This document shows positions 25,301 through 37,500 of a DNA stretch of 64,000 nucleotides, one piece after another. Below the pieces are notes generated by a model that made no database searches, was not told where the DNA came from, and was given only the letters and a program-made list of their open reading frames with translations. The DNA comes from Stichopus chloronotus (taxonomy: Eukaryota > Echinodermata > Holothuroidea > Aspidochirotida > Stichopodidae), in NCBI GenBank assembly GCA_021234535.1, contig SFZH01000008.1, positions 8,254,897-8,318,896 on the forward strand, given 5' to 3'. The translations under genes were made by a program, and so were the position numbers. The first letter of the stretch is position 1. Every line of letters starts with the position of its first letter.

Positions 25301-28300
25301 TGTTAGGTGTATTTTACAACTCCCTATCCTCTTTTAAAGGTCAATTTTTACTATTCTTATCCGGAAATATGCTTAAATTTATAATGTAATGTAATAGTGT
25401 AATAAAAATATACATAATTTACAGTGAAAATGTAATGTCATGTCATAAAATAAGTAAATAAAGGTAAAAGTGTTACAAATAATAAAGTTGAAAGAGTAAC
25501 ATAATAAAAGAAATAGCAGAAAGACTGTACAGAAGAGGATCCCTGTCACACAGTTATTGTACCTATAGTATCCTTCTTTCATAATCCTGACATAGTTTTC
25601 TAGCTATTTATCAAGACTATACTGTAGCTCTTCTCCTCATCACACCAAATAACTGGACCCAGGGACTTTGAAACAAACCAGGCTTTTGAGAGCAATTTTG
25701 TATCATTGATAGATCAGATGCATTCTTTTTAGTTTGTTTTATGAAAAGAAGAAAAAAAAAATAGATTGATGTTAAGAGCATGTCTTAGATGCTTACATAC
25801 AGTTTAAAGGGAAACAGGGCGTTTAGTATACACCGACATGACATACAAAAGAAAATAGTTGTTATCATTGTTACTCCATTCAGTCTCATCAATAAACATC
25901 TACCAAAGCTTCATCTCCTCAAAACATTATGCATGTGATGAGTAAAGTAAGATGCATCATTTGAATTTTGAAAAGTTTGGGTGAACAAATTATTGTTGAG
26001 CAACAAATAACTGAATTTCTATCTGTGAGACACTTATTGCTTGAAGAGAAGGCTACTGTCCTTCCTTATTTTGAATAATCTGTCATTCTACATCCACAAA
26101 CATTGGTTTCGAAAATATGGATGTTTTCTCTAAAACAAACACCCTATTTCCCTTTAAGCATCAGCTCTGGATGACAGTGAGAAATTTGCTGACGGCAGGA
26201 CCTTACTTTTGACATTCCGGAGTGCCGATGAAATCTGATTGCAATGAACAAGTTACCCAAAGCGAATGACTTTGTAGAGCAAGTGAAGAAGAGACGGAAA
26301 ACTTATCGCTTGTTGAAGTGGATAAGATCAAGGGAGATCATTGACTCAAGACTGTATAGTTGAAAAGTTAGAAGCGGGAAGAATCATTTCATAGATTCAG
26401 ACCATGTCCATATGTTAGGGTTGTCATTGATTCCATTCTCCTGGGGTTGTTTTAGTGTCAGGAAAGTTAGGGTCAATGTTGACGTTAACTCTCACTGTAT
26501 TTTCTCGTTCCTGCCTTTTCCTGCCTTCTCATCCCTGCCACAGGTCATGCTTTACGCTTCTCAAATTTTGATTCCAAATCCATGTCTCATCTTGCACATT
26601 TATTCTGAGTTGAATTTTGTGCATACTTCCTGACGGTTTTCCTCTCTCGGTTTTTGCTTGCAGTGTATCAGCTCTTTATATTTGCTGCTTTTGCTCATTA
26701 CCCTGACAATCCTGATGCTCCCACAGCACTGTGCAAATCCCAAGGAAGTATGGTAAAAGGTCAGGACTTGGCTGCCACAGTCTCCAAATTGCAATTTCCT
26801 TTGTAAAACATGAGCCTTGAAGGTGTGAACAAGTAATTGTAGTATGTGAACTGATAAATGTCTGTAGAAATAGCTCAACCTTCCGCATAGCTTGTTCATC
26901 TGGATTTGACTGCAGTCACATGACCAGGGAGCCTCTTGAGCAGGAAAATGAAGAGTGATAAACTGGGGGTGCTACCTGGAAACCATGGACTGTCGCATGC
27001 TGTGATAGCAGAGTTGTAGTAAATCAGATTGAGCCCAAGTCACAACTCGAGTCGTCCACATTTTAGATCGATCATCAAGTCAAGTCGAGTTAGCACTAGT
27101 TGTCGAGTCAGTGCTCCATCTGAGTCAAGTAAAAAGTAATTGGACAAGTCAGTAGTTATCATTGAACAAGTCAAATTCAAGTCAAAAAACGAAGTAGTGA
27201 CCCATTGGCAAAATGTTAACTTAGGAGTATTAAGCAGCAAAATTTCAAATTTATGTTTGGCCTAGCTGATCCAGAAAAATTAAAAATTATACTCATACAA
27301 TATGCATGAACATCTGCATCATAATGAAATGTCTGTAGTTAAGTGTAAACCTTCTTTGGACTCTGAGTAAAGACCTGACTGGTTTTGGGATGGATTAAGT
27401 ATTTGATAAGATGTGATTTGTTTAAAACAGAGTAAGTTCATGGCAGAAGTGGTGGTGCACTTACACTAACCCCCAAAATAGTGCTAATCAAGTGCCTTAA
27501 TTGTCGTGAACCCCTAGTACATAACAGCTGAAGAAGAAGTGCATGTTGTCAATCTCATCTGACTGTATTACCTTAATTTTCTTATTAAATATTACAGATA
27601 CTGTTGACAATGGCAAAAGTATGCAAGTGACAAGTAAACATATGAAACACATCTTTCCTGTGAGAAACATGAAAGAAAACCACACTGGTGCCCTGAGAAA
27701 TTTATTCTCAGGAAATCAGAAATTTATCTTTTTTCAGAGGTAAATCTCAAAGGGAGAAATACAGTCATCCAGATTTGAATCAGTGAAGTAGGCAACCGCA
27801 TATCTTGATTGGCTTTTTAGAATCATATGACAATATTTTTCTCACTAAATTGTGAAAAATTATGAGAAACTCCTTACTTTCCCTTGGATGCATTATTCTA
27901 TCCTGAAGTTTAATGAAAAGTACTTCGAAGAGAAGGAAAAAAGGAGAAATTGCTTTTATTTAAAAAAAAAAATTAGGATGACTGCTCTTGCCTTTTCAGT
28001 TTTTTCATACAGTGAGCTGAAAACATGACCCTTCATGCACAACCCTCACACTTTGTACATGGACTTCAGGATGAAGGTATGCTATGGGGTGAACAAACAA
28101 TAAATGAAGCCTCACATTTTTTATTAATTGACTTGAATAGTAACATATATACAGTATAATCACTTCTGTGGAATGAAATGTCATACTGTAGAATATAGCT
28201 CAATAGGATCAGAATATAGTTCAAAATGATTAGTTAAGGATTTTTTTTTATAAACGCTTCCACTTGAATTGTTTCTTCTAAAACATTCAAACAGTTATTA

Positions 28301-30090
28301 CCGCCGGTCTGTAATTCAAAGCACCTTTCTTGTAGGATACATAAATGCCATGGTTTAGGTTTTCATTTCGTCTTTTCCTTTTGAATTATTCGTACTGTCA
28401 TCAGATAGTGATATCAAGTGCAAGAAACCGACTTAGCTCTGGTGTAACCCAGCTCTGGTAAAATCACTAGGATATGGAAATACGTGATGATACTGATGCT
28501 GTAGTTTAGTGTATTGCACCCTACAAGCATCAGGTTCGTAGTTTGACTTACCAGCTGCGATGGTTGAGGTCGTAAACATGAAGAAATAGCGAAAAAGAAA
28601 GCGGCGAGCTGAAATTTTGACTGGAGGCAAATACTAAAAATTTGAGTGAAGTCAATCTGGTTGCTGACTCACGTCCAAGTGGAGTCATTGATGTTTGATA
28701 CGACTCAAGTCCAAGTGGCATCTTTTACACTAGTGATTGGGAGTTCAACTCCAGTCATTAAAAAGGGCGACTCGATTTGACTCTAGTCCAAGTCAATGGA
28801 CCAAGTCGTTACAACTCTGCGTGGTAGTGGTCCATCTTTCACTTATGTACTAATATGACTTCACTCACAACTCTTGCCTATCTATTCCTTCCTCACTTTG
28901 TGCTTTACTGACATATATTCCTCCTCACTTTCATACTTTATATCCTGACTTAAAGTCCTGCTTCTCCCTCAACTTTATATTCTAACGTAAATTCCTGCCT
29001 CCTCCCAAATTTATGCTTATATTCTGAAGAACATTTGAGCTGCAATGCATGTCTTATATCATGACTAAAATTCCTGCCTCGACCTAAATACATGCCTATA
29101 TCCTGACTTGAATTCCTGCCTCTGTGTTTTATACCCTTTGTGGCTCTGTGGACAGATTGTACTCTCCTGCCAACTGCGGCACATTGCTAAGAAATTGCCA
29201 TTGTAGTCCCTTTACAAAATTGCCTTCATACATTTTCGTAATGAAATTTCTTGATAAGTAATAGTGTTTTCATGGATGGACCACCTGTGTACTCGCACAG
29301 CATTTTACGACCCAGAGCCCATATCACCACCATGTTCCTTCATGAAGTAAAAAACGACACAACCTCTGTGTGAGCACATTGTGTCAGATTTCGCCTGCAC
29401 TACAACAGCAAATAGTTCAAAACGGAATTTCCTTCTTGCCAAAGCAACTATCCTACATGTATATGTTCACCATATTGGTGGAAGGCTGTGTTTCAAGAAG
29501 TCGTTTAGGTCTGTTTGTTCAAGAAGTTTTCTTGAAGGCTGTGTGTCTCAAGAACTTTAGTGATAGAGCTGTGTTTAGCATACTTTGTAGTTGAAAGATG
29601 TATTTTCAGAATTGTAGTTTAAAGCTGTGTATTTAAGAATTTAGGTTGAATAAAGGTTCTTACGTAGGTTAAAAAAAAAGCTGTAATTTAGATGGAATTT
29701 TAGTAAGCTGATGTACTTCAAGAATTTTGGTTTGAAGGCTGTTTGTTTCAAGAATTTTGGTTAAAACTTGTTCAAGCCCTTTAATGTACAGCTTTACACA
29801 AGTGAATGTCACAGCCTAGTTGTACCACAAGCAATTTTTGTCGAGGATCTGAAACTTTGATTGTGGAGAGGAAAACAAAACTCTGAAAATGGAACACAGT
29901 GTCCTTTGGCATGTTTGGGAAATTTTAGTTTGCTCTGGTTCTGATAATACAAAGAATCGTTTAATACCTGTTGAAAATTTCTTCCCTTTTGGATAATTTT
30001 TGTTTCCTTTTCATGTTCAGCTATGCTATCGTCAGATTCAACGAATACTTCAAGAACAAGGAGAAGTTTCTTGCCCTGAAATTTCCCTGA
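10389..30090 (+). CDS. ETNK: Ethanolamine kinase, complete, 8 coding exons
   Basis: Coding exons: 10389-10508, 16445-16704, 18059-18199, 19942-20084, 21541-21624, 22771-22931, 23799-23872, 30021-30090 (TGA). Every intron is GT-AG and the phases join into one 350-aa protein, close to animal ETNK length. It phosphorylates ethanolamine with ATP in the cytosol, the first step of the CDP-ethanolamine route to phosphatidylethanolamine. Visible landmarks are FTDGISNKLIGGY (phosphate loop region, from residue 42), the Brenner motif HNDLLLANIIY (H207, catalytic-type D209, N214), the metal-site motif IDYEY (D228), FDIGNHFDEY, and a conserved C-terminal HFFWGTWGLIQA block. The ATG has a good context (GGAATGG). 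The last exon is only 70 nt and lies beyond a 6.1 kb intron. Whether it is orthologous to vertebrate ETNK1 or ETNK2 cannot be decided, since the duplication may be vertebrate-specific. Confidence 0.96.
10830..11130 (+). repeat. Diverged tandem duplication in ethanolamine kinase intron 1
   Basis: Two copies about 195 bp apart share GGCCACCAA, CTTTCCC/TTTCTCC, TAAGAAAGAT, AATTT(T)AACAAA, CCAGG and CTCCACT in the same order. Non-coding. Confidence 0.55.
11160..11350 (+). repeat. A-tract periodic low-complexity array
   Basis: Loose repeats of TTCTYGAAAAAACA occur every 25-40 bp (for example TTCGAAAAAACA and CTCGAAAAAACA). It lies in intron 1 and has no coding potential. Confidence 0.6.
11636..11840 (+). 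repeat. Dispersed repeat family C, copy 1
   Basis: Matches 35293-35510 in the same orientation. Shared blocks in order: GGAGGGA, CAAAATT, GGGAGTTGTCACT/GGAAGTTGTCACT, AAGATTCTATTGC, ACCTCAG, TTTTCCC, TAAGATTT, TTTGTGC, AATCCCAC and CTTAGTGCAAA. It lies in ethanolamine kinase intron 1; the partner lies in a METTL15 intron. Confidence 0.65.
16422..16444 (+). repeat. (CA)n run forming the exon 2 splice acceptor
   Basis: The CA repeat runs straight into the AG acceptor of ethanolamine kinase exon 2 (ACACACACAG, exon begins at 16445). An acceptor preceded by CA dinucleotides in place of a clear pyrimidine tract is unusual, but the exon that follows is unambiguous. Confidence 0.8.
17198..17735 (+). 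repeat. Dispersed repeat family A, copy 1 (about 540 bp)
   Basis: Matches 60016-60550 in the same orientation over its full length. Shared blocks include AAAGGTCATGT, ACATGAAAATGA, GGGTGCATT, TCAAAGATTGACCAATT, GTGTCTCACAGCT, AAACATTGG, AAGTATGCAAATTTGTGACG, GCAACACTCCACGTCA and TTTTCACTCAGGGTTTTAC. It lies in ethanolamine kinase intron 2. No open frame of note. Likely a non-autonomous interspersed element. Confidence 0.8.
27009..28819. mobile_element. Probable non-autonomous hAT-type DNA transposon
   Basis: The ends are matching terminal inverted repeats: CAGAGTTGTA at 27009-27018 and its complement TACAACTCTG at 28810-28819. Flanking 8-mers are TGTGATAG on the left and CGTGGTAG on the right, a 6 of 8 match as expected for an old 8-bp hAT target-site duplication. 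Both subterminal regions (27030-27200 and 28650-28815) are crowded with ACTCGAGTC and CAAGTC variants, as is usual for hAT ends. The 1.8 kb interior has no transposase-like frame. It sits in intron 7 of ethanolamine kinase and may explain part of that intron's length. Confidence 0.7.
28920..29125 (+). repeat. Degenerate tandem array with core ATTCCTGCCTC
   Basis: At least four copies of TATATCCTGACTTAAATTCCTGCCTC-like sequence occur at irregular 30-80 bp spacing (cores near 28950, 28980, 29055 and 29100). It is non-coding and lies in intron 7 of ethanolamine kinase. Confidence 0.6.
29480..29770 (+). repeat. Degenerate tandem array, unit about 28-30 bp
   Basis: About ten diverged units have the form GGCTGTGTTTCAAGAATTTT followed by GGTTTGAA. 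The last two units (near 29710-29770) are nearly identical and the earlier ones are worn. Lies in intron 7, about 250 bp before the last exon of ethanolamine kinase. Confidence 0.65.
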
Positions 30091-33000
30091 ATGAATGGAC
30101 CGTGCCGTCCGGAGGCCGAGAATGTCATTTCCAAAGACCATCAATATTTCTGACATTTTTATGTTACAGCATATCTTTTATTTTATCTTTTACTCATTTA
30201 GTAACCTTACAGTCTGTGTCTAGTGAAATCATTTTATAAATGCTTATGTAATGTATCACTGAAAATGCTGCACTTTGGTCTCAGGTGCTGGAAGGATTTA
30301 CTTATACTTCTGGATCTACTTGTTTTTCAATCTTTCATCCGTCAGTTTTTCTGTTGGGCAAAACGTGGTGCGACCAAAATAGCATTGTCATCCCAGTGCC
30401 TGGTCGAAACCAGCTTGTGTTGATGCCAGTGTGCAATTAACAAGCCCAGACGTCTAATGCAATTATTCCACTAAGATGTAGTGTGCATGATATACCCTTT
30501 ACTGAGCTTGGGTTTGTGCAAATATTGTTTAGGGGAAACTTCAGGCTAGTGAACTGTGATTCAAACGACTCGACAGACTACTGATAAATGTATCAAAATT
30601 TCAATCCCTTTATGATACAGTGGGTTTTACTTTTCATGACGATAAGCTTCTCAGTGATGTAGTAATTGGGTCATGGAAGAGGAACCATTGGCCCTTAGAA
30701 TTTATTCTTTGAGCCCCTTTTGGCAGGTCACGCCCTTTTCTTTCACATTATGATACGCTGTATGTTTATCAAAGGTTGATACTGCACATCCTACTAACCA
30801 AATACCAAAAAATGTGGATCTTTTTTCCCCAGAGCAGGTCCAACAATCTTTGCATGTGATACGAAATGAAATGGCACATGATTGTCCAATGTGACAGTTA
30901 AATGCTGCCTCAGCCATGAAAATTGCAGTGTTACACTATAACAGGTCTGTCTTTGACATTCTGCAAACTGACTGCAGATGTAAGTGTCCATGTTCACGGT
31001 GTTCACTCTCTCAGAAAGTGTGCACCCAAAAAGATGCTGAAGCAGGAGACAGCAATGTAGACTGACAGACTGACAGTTATACACACCCATGAGCTTCAGC
31101 ATGTTACATAGTTGGCAAAGTTCGCTAGCTACATCAGGCTCAAAGCCAGGTCAGATTCCAGGGTTGATCAAAGCAGAAATGGAAGGCAAGCCCATTGGCA
31201 AATGTGACATAATGTCAATTTTTTTGTTCAACCCAAAAATTCAAGGGGTAAAACCATTTTAAGGGGGACAGTCCCTTGGTCCCCTTGACAACTGGCCAGT
31301 GTATTTATAAGCCATACTATAATTGTTGTCAGTGCAATATGTCTTTTACATGCAAGGATTTTCGAAGATTACTACAATCAACCAAAAAGTAGGGGTTAGT
31401 ACCAATTTGCAGCTGGATATATCTGTTTCGTGGTACAGGTGTGGGTGCATCGAGTGTAGTATGAAAATAAACAGTTTCCAAGGATGTTAGTATTGTTGGT
31501 CCTATTGATTAAGCTTGTTCCAGTTCAAAAAATGTTTTTTTTTTTCCATGAGGTGTCCATCCAGAATAGTATGTCTGTACAGTAAATATGTCTATTCAGT
31601 AAAATAGAACTTAGATACTAGATGTTAGATACTCACTGGAACTTAGATTGAAATGACCAAATGCTTCAGCTGAGAAAATCAGTGGAGAATTTTGACAGAT
31701 ACTTGTTGGAATTGGAATTCCAGCATATCTTTATAGGGAACAACACAGCTCTTTATCTTTTGTTTGCAAAATAGTTGAAAGTATTCAAGATTTCAGAAAG
31801 TTCAACATATATTTTAAATTTCCCAATTGTGTATGCGGCGGTGAAGACTTCGAGGCTGGTTGCTATGAATAACCAAAAATTATGTGTTATGTGTTCGTAG
31901 TCACTCTTAGACTGTTTCATGTGTTCGTTTTATATCCTTTTGTAGTGTCTTAAGTTGGATACATTTTGTCAGCTATTGTGCACAAACCCATTATTCCCCC
32001 CCCCCCCCCCTTTCCAACAGTTGTCAGGCCATGATAACAGTCTAAACAGTAACTAGAAGACAATATTTATTTCCTTTCTGTTAAAAGCATTTTATTGTAG
32101 TAGGTAGGTGTCTTGTTGCAAAATTCTTCCAACACCTGGGTGTGTCTTGCCTTCTCAACTCATCAAGTTTAAGATTTGGTGTGTTGTTTAGCTCATTTGC
32201 AATGGTATACCAGAGTATTCATAGCAGTGTCATAGAAAAAGCAAACTTTCAGTCTTGGAGGACCTGGGTGGATAGTTTTGGAACACATTCCTTTTTTTTT
32301 TTTGACAAAAAGGACCAGAATTGATTGTAAGAATAACATTTTTCAGAGTGTCGTCTTGGACAATTAGCCTAACCCTCCGATTGTAAGAAGAGTGCTCTCC
32401 TGCACATATCGCTACCCCCCTCCCGACTGTAAGACATTTGCACCGTCTCTGATGGGATGGTGTGATCCTTGAGATCCACAGCATGGTGTCTCTCTGCATC
32501 CCTTCCCAAGGGCAACTTGCCATTTCCTTTAAAGCTCCTAAAGCTGCCTGTATGCAAACCTCGCAAATGTAAGTTTTTCGAAACAACCACCACTCCACTG
32601 TCTAGCCACAACCCTGCTTGTATAATGAAATTTACTAGTCTGTTAAATTTGTGCAAAGTGTCTCAGTCTCAATTTGTCTTATCATTTAATCTTAAACATA
32701 GAATATTTTATTAGTGCTTAATTGTTGGTAGGAAGTAACTACTGCAGGGAATACAGCAGAGTGCAATTCAGTGTTACAGCAGTCACTAGTATGGGTAGAT
32801 CGATGTTCAGGGAATTTTAGGATGAAACACGTTCATTTTCTCAAAACATCTCTTCCAAGAGATTGTGAACTTTTACAGACCCAGACTGACTCAGTCTACA
32901 TACTTTTCATGACCACTAGTAATATGTGTCTCATGTCCGTAGTGAAATTCACAGAGCAGCAGTCTGCCACTGCTGCCGGTTTTACTTGCGTTTGGGTCGA

Positions 33001-34510
33001 ACCCAGACTAAATGCTGCCAACAATTCCTTCAGTAACTGTGGGACCAACTTTTTAAGTGGCACAATTTTAACAAAAACTCAGGTAAAAAAGCCACTACTG
33101 ATGGTAAAAGTTTCCCAACAAAAAAAGACTTGGTCCTAGAATTCAAATTTTTAAGCAGATTCTTCACATTTGGATGCACCCAATAAGACCTTGTGAGTGC
33201 AATTGTCTGCAATCTGGGAGTGCATGAAGCCAAAAATTTTTTGGTTCACTCCATGCCAACCATGAACCAATGGTTACTCTGCACTTAGATGGTCCGGTAC
33301 TCCTGCTGCCAATCAGTCTACCCTTGGCAGACCCCCGACAGAAGTATACGGAAGTAGAAAGATAAGTGTTTCTCTCATTGGTTGATGTAATATGCTAAAG
33401 AATTTGGTTCTTCAAGTGCTCAGTTTGGGATCTAAACACAGATGCTTATACAGATGATGAGTGATTTATTTTATGTGTAAATCTTTAAACAGGCTCAAAG
33501 TTTTCTACTTTACAGGGTACCAGCACACTGTATCATGCTTATTTATAAATATTCGGAACATTTGTTAGAAAAAAAAATCTCTGGGAAAATGTCTGTGAAA
33601 TACTTTGATAGTTTTTGGCACAAAATATAACTTCAATTCAATTTATTTTTAAAATTTCTCTATTGTTTTATTTTTCATTATTTCAGCAGTCCATTGTACG
33701 GATGAAAATTGTCCAAATAAAAACAAAGATTACAGGAAGGAATGTCAGTTAAATCTTTTTGGCAATATGTGATTGCCGTTTCCGTGTGATACATTCCATT
33801 TTTCCTGAGTCAATTGATTAACTACAAATTGCGGTGGACAGATGGCAATATCCGTGATTGTATCGTCCCGCTGACAAGTCCTTCGTATGGAAGCAGGCCA
33901 AACTGGTGGCACACCCCCTTCCCATTTGCAAAGTTTTCTCTACAACTGAATGATCTCAGATGCAATTTGGTTCAAAAACAGTGTACAGTAGTGGAGTTAA
34001 TTTTCTTATAAAACATTTTGTTTTTACATGCATAATGCTATACGCAATATTTTGGGGTCAAGTCCATCCTTCCCCCGGATCAACGATTGTGTCAGCCAAA
34101 TATCGGATGTATTAGGGTGATGTACTTGACAATGCAGTTCATGGAAACTTGGAACAACAATTTTTTTAAATGAAACTATGTTTCAGTGTCGTATGAAATA
34201 TGTTGTTATGTTTGATGTTCAAAAGTTGGCATGTTTTTCTACATTTTTTACTAATGAAAAAGAAATCATTTCAGAGTAACATGAATATTCATACAATATA
34301 TATATATTGAAATATACAGAAGAAACACCAATGACGTCCTTGGGAAAAGTATTTTGTTCTGTCATTTATTCATGTAGCAAACTTAGGAAGTTCCTGTTAG
34401 AAATGGAGAAACTACTCTTCACAGGGATCAAATGTATGTCTCTACATAAAAATCCCTTTCCACAAATACCGTTCTCCAGAATTGAGAGCCAAACCGCTAG
34501 CATCCTTAAG
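30091..34510. other. Intergenic region between two convergent genes
   Basis: It holds the 3' UTR of ethanolamine kinase (end not resolvable) and AT-rich unique sequence. A poly-C tract lies near 31988-32005. The open frames of about 100-122 aa at 30794-31102 (-), 32230-32656 (-) and 32771-33139 (+) have no recognisable motif and no supporting context. I see no gene here. Confidence 0.5.
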
Positions 34511-34516
34511 TTTATT
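34511..34516 (-). promoter_or_regulatory. Polyadenylation signal AATAAA for METTL15
   Basis: TTTATT on the plus strand reads AATAAA on the minus strand, about 62 nt after the METTL15 stop codon. Spacing and strand fit a short 3' UTR. Confidence 0.5.
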
Positions 34517-34577
34517 GCTTTGTAGCTTTTTACTCCAGTTGGCTCACTTGTCAACTTTCCACATCATCCACAAGTAG

Positions 34578-37500
34578 CTAAAGTTTGTATGCCGCACGCA
34601 ATTTAGCCGATCTCGACCGAGGGTTTTCCAACACTTCAAACTCGCTAGCACACCACACTTTTTTGTTCGCCACCTCCCACTCCGTCAATCTGGCCTTTGC
34701 ATCATCCGAGGTCCAATCAGGTGCCAACCTCTTCTCACGAAGTGATTTTCCGACTTCGTTCACATTTTTGCCCTGCAGGAACCGTTTGACGATCCTGTCC
34801 TCCAGGGAATGAAAAGTCAAGACGGCCAACTTGCCCCTCCTCTTTAAGAAAGGTTTGACGGCAAGGAGACCTCGGTAAAGCTCATTCAGCTCATCATTCA
34901 CAAATATCCGCAGCGCTTGGAACGTTCTCGTTGCCACGTGAAGCTTGCGACCCAAACCATCTTTGCTGCTGGCAGCGTCCCTATGGGTGAAAGCCAGGGA
35001 GACCACAGTGGCCAATTCTTGAGTCGATTCTATCGGCTTGTGATTTTCTCGGTAGTTGACGATCATAGAGGCCACTTTCTTGGCCTGCCTCTCCTCGCCG
35101 TAGGTTTTGAGGATCCGGGCCAATGTCGCTGTGTCCAAATTGTTGACAACATCTGCTGCAGATGGGTCAGTTGGAAACCTGGCAATCAAAGGCAAAACTA
35201 AATGGGTTACCAATATTGCAACAAAAAAGAACTCTGGAAGAGTGTTCACACCAAAGAATTGATTCTGGGAGGCAAATCCATCTCTAAAACAGTATTTGGG
35301 AGGGACTTTCAAAATTGACATGGAAGTTGTCACTAGGTAAAGATTCTATTGCAACTGACCGTGTGCATTTATAAGTGTGCTGCAGCTACCACCTCAGTTG
35401 TGGAAAAGTTTGCAGAATTTTCCCCAAGTAAGATTTACCTTTGTGCTGGCTTCAGGAGACAAATCCAGAATTCACGCAATCCCACGTCTTAGTGCAAATG
35501 CTGCTTTGAACTTACCCAGAGGAGGATACAAACAGCATTGGTGTAGACCGTGAAAAAGACTCTTCTGTGCAGTTTCTTCTAAATGAGTCAAAACCATCCA
35601 CTTTGAAGTGCCCCCCCCCACTTTACATATTGCCCTCTAACAAAATACAACAAAATATGTATTAATGTATATGTTGCAAGAAGCAAACAGGTCTCTGTTT
35701 TTGTGCAACACATGTGTAGACACCCTAATAAAACAGACTGCACATAATCAAATCATTATCCACAGAAATCACAGTTTGAACTTTCCAAGTTTGAAGTTTG
35801 CTTTTGAGGACAACATTCTTTTCGGTAAGAGATTGATGTAAACTCTTATTTTATTTTGGAAGTACAAAAACAATTTCATTGTCAAAATTTAGCAGCTTTG
35901 TGGCGCATTTGGTGACAGACTTAAAAGCCGGGTATGGTCAGTCTGATATGTGACTATCCAACTTAATAATTGATGGCTTTCATGAAAGTCAGAAGAGCCC
36001 ATCGGGAAACTCCCCTCTTGAAACTCACTGGATCATTAATGGCTGTCTTTGGTAGCATCACTTTGAGCAACTTTGCACACCATACTGTACAGCGAAGATA
36101 TTTTTGGCGGTCACTTGAGAACAAACCTGTAGGCTGGACTGTGCAGTAGGGATAGATGTAGCATTACAAACGTGAGTGGATAGTCAGTCTCAATATTCAG
36201 CCTCATATGTCGTATTTTTCCCCAACAGTTGAAGGGGGAAATCAGGTCATTTCTTCTGTTGGAAGAAGTTTGTGATGTTGAAAGGTTAGTATATATGTCA
36301 CCATCAAGCAAAAAGTATGCAGGCACTGACCTCAGCCACATTTGTAGCGTACACTTGTGAAAGGAAAGATCAATAGCAGTGATTCAGGTGACAGAAAGCG
36401 GTCGTTAGTATTTGACCGAAATTGATCATTTTTGCTAACTGCTGAATTCACATCACTGAGACATCTGTCCACAAAACTACAACATCTCTAACTACAACAT
36501 ACAAGATGTCATAGCTCAGTTGAGTTCAGTCTCTAGAGAACATGAACATGTTGTTGTAGAGACAAATCTGTACATAATAGGGTAATGTGAACGACTAGTG
36601 CAGAACATCTGTTTTTTCTTCTTGCACCATGTAGCGACTCTCGTGAAGTAACGTCAAGGTCCCTCCAAATACTAACCTTACACCATCCATCCGCATATCT
36701 AGGGGTCCATCTTGGTTGAGGGCGAACCCTCTCTCCGGGTTATCAAACTGCATGGACGAGCACCCTGCATCGATTAAGACACCGTCAAAATACCCGTGAC
36801 TGATGCCGACGTCTTCCAGCAGTGACTCCACCTCGCTGAAACGGCCTAGGATGGGGTGAAGTCGCGTCCTGGAACGGCGAATGGTGAAAAGTTGATGAAA
36901 AGCAAAGCAGCAAATTAATACCTCATGTCAGAATACCTTATCGTTTCAAACAAAGATGTTGTCTCTGGAATGAGACTATACCAGATGTGCAAAGTATGAA
37001 ACATAGTCAAGATGTACCGGTGACGCAAAGTGATAGTTTCAGTGATGGTCTTGAAGAGATGACACAGTTACAGTACTACTATGTTTCCACCTGCATGTCA
37101 GAGAGCAGAAACCCCTGAGGGACACTCCTCCTAAAGCGCAAGCTTCTTCTAATGAGGCGACTACAGTACTACTGCAACTGCAAAACTTAAAACGAATGTA
37201 AGTTTTACCGAGAGGACAGCGATGAATTTGAGGCACGTCATCCATCCCCTCAATCATCCTAGTACACATTTGCCTTCCAGGGTTGTAATAATGCAATGTA
37301 AGTCTGACTAACTACCTAACTATAAGGTCCACGGCTCTGGTGGGAAAAAAGTGTGTGCCATAAAAAATCTAGTCTCACCTCTGAAAAAGTTACCAATAGA
37401 CTACTGCTATTTAATCTCTTAGTGGCACCATTTTGCATAATTACGAATATCAGTTCATAAATTTCTGCTGTCCCTCTCCTCCCTCCTCATCTCAAACACT

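Noticed and set aside
27009..28819. Search for a transposase inside the hAT-like element
   Set aside because: The longest frames are about 65 aa and show no hAT dimerisation motif, so the element is called non-autonomous.
29809..30156. 115-aa minus-strand frame overlapping the last ethanolamine kinase exon
   Set aside because: The plus strand carries a well supported exon and stop codon; the minus frame has no similarity to anything recognised.
32230..33139. Open frames of 95-122 aa on both strands
   Set aside because: Composition and overlaps look random, there are no motifs, and one frame includes a poly-A-encoded Lys run.
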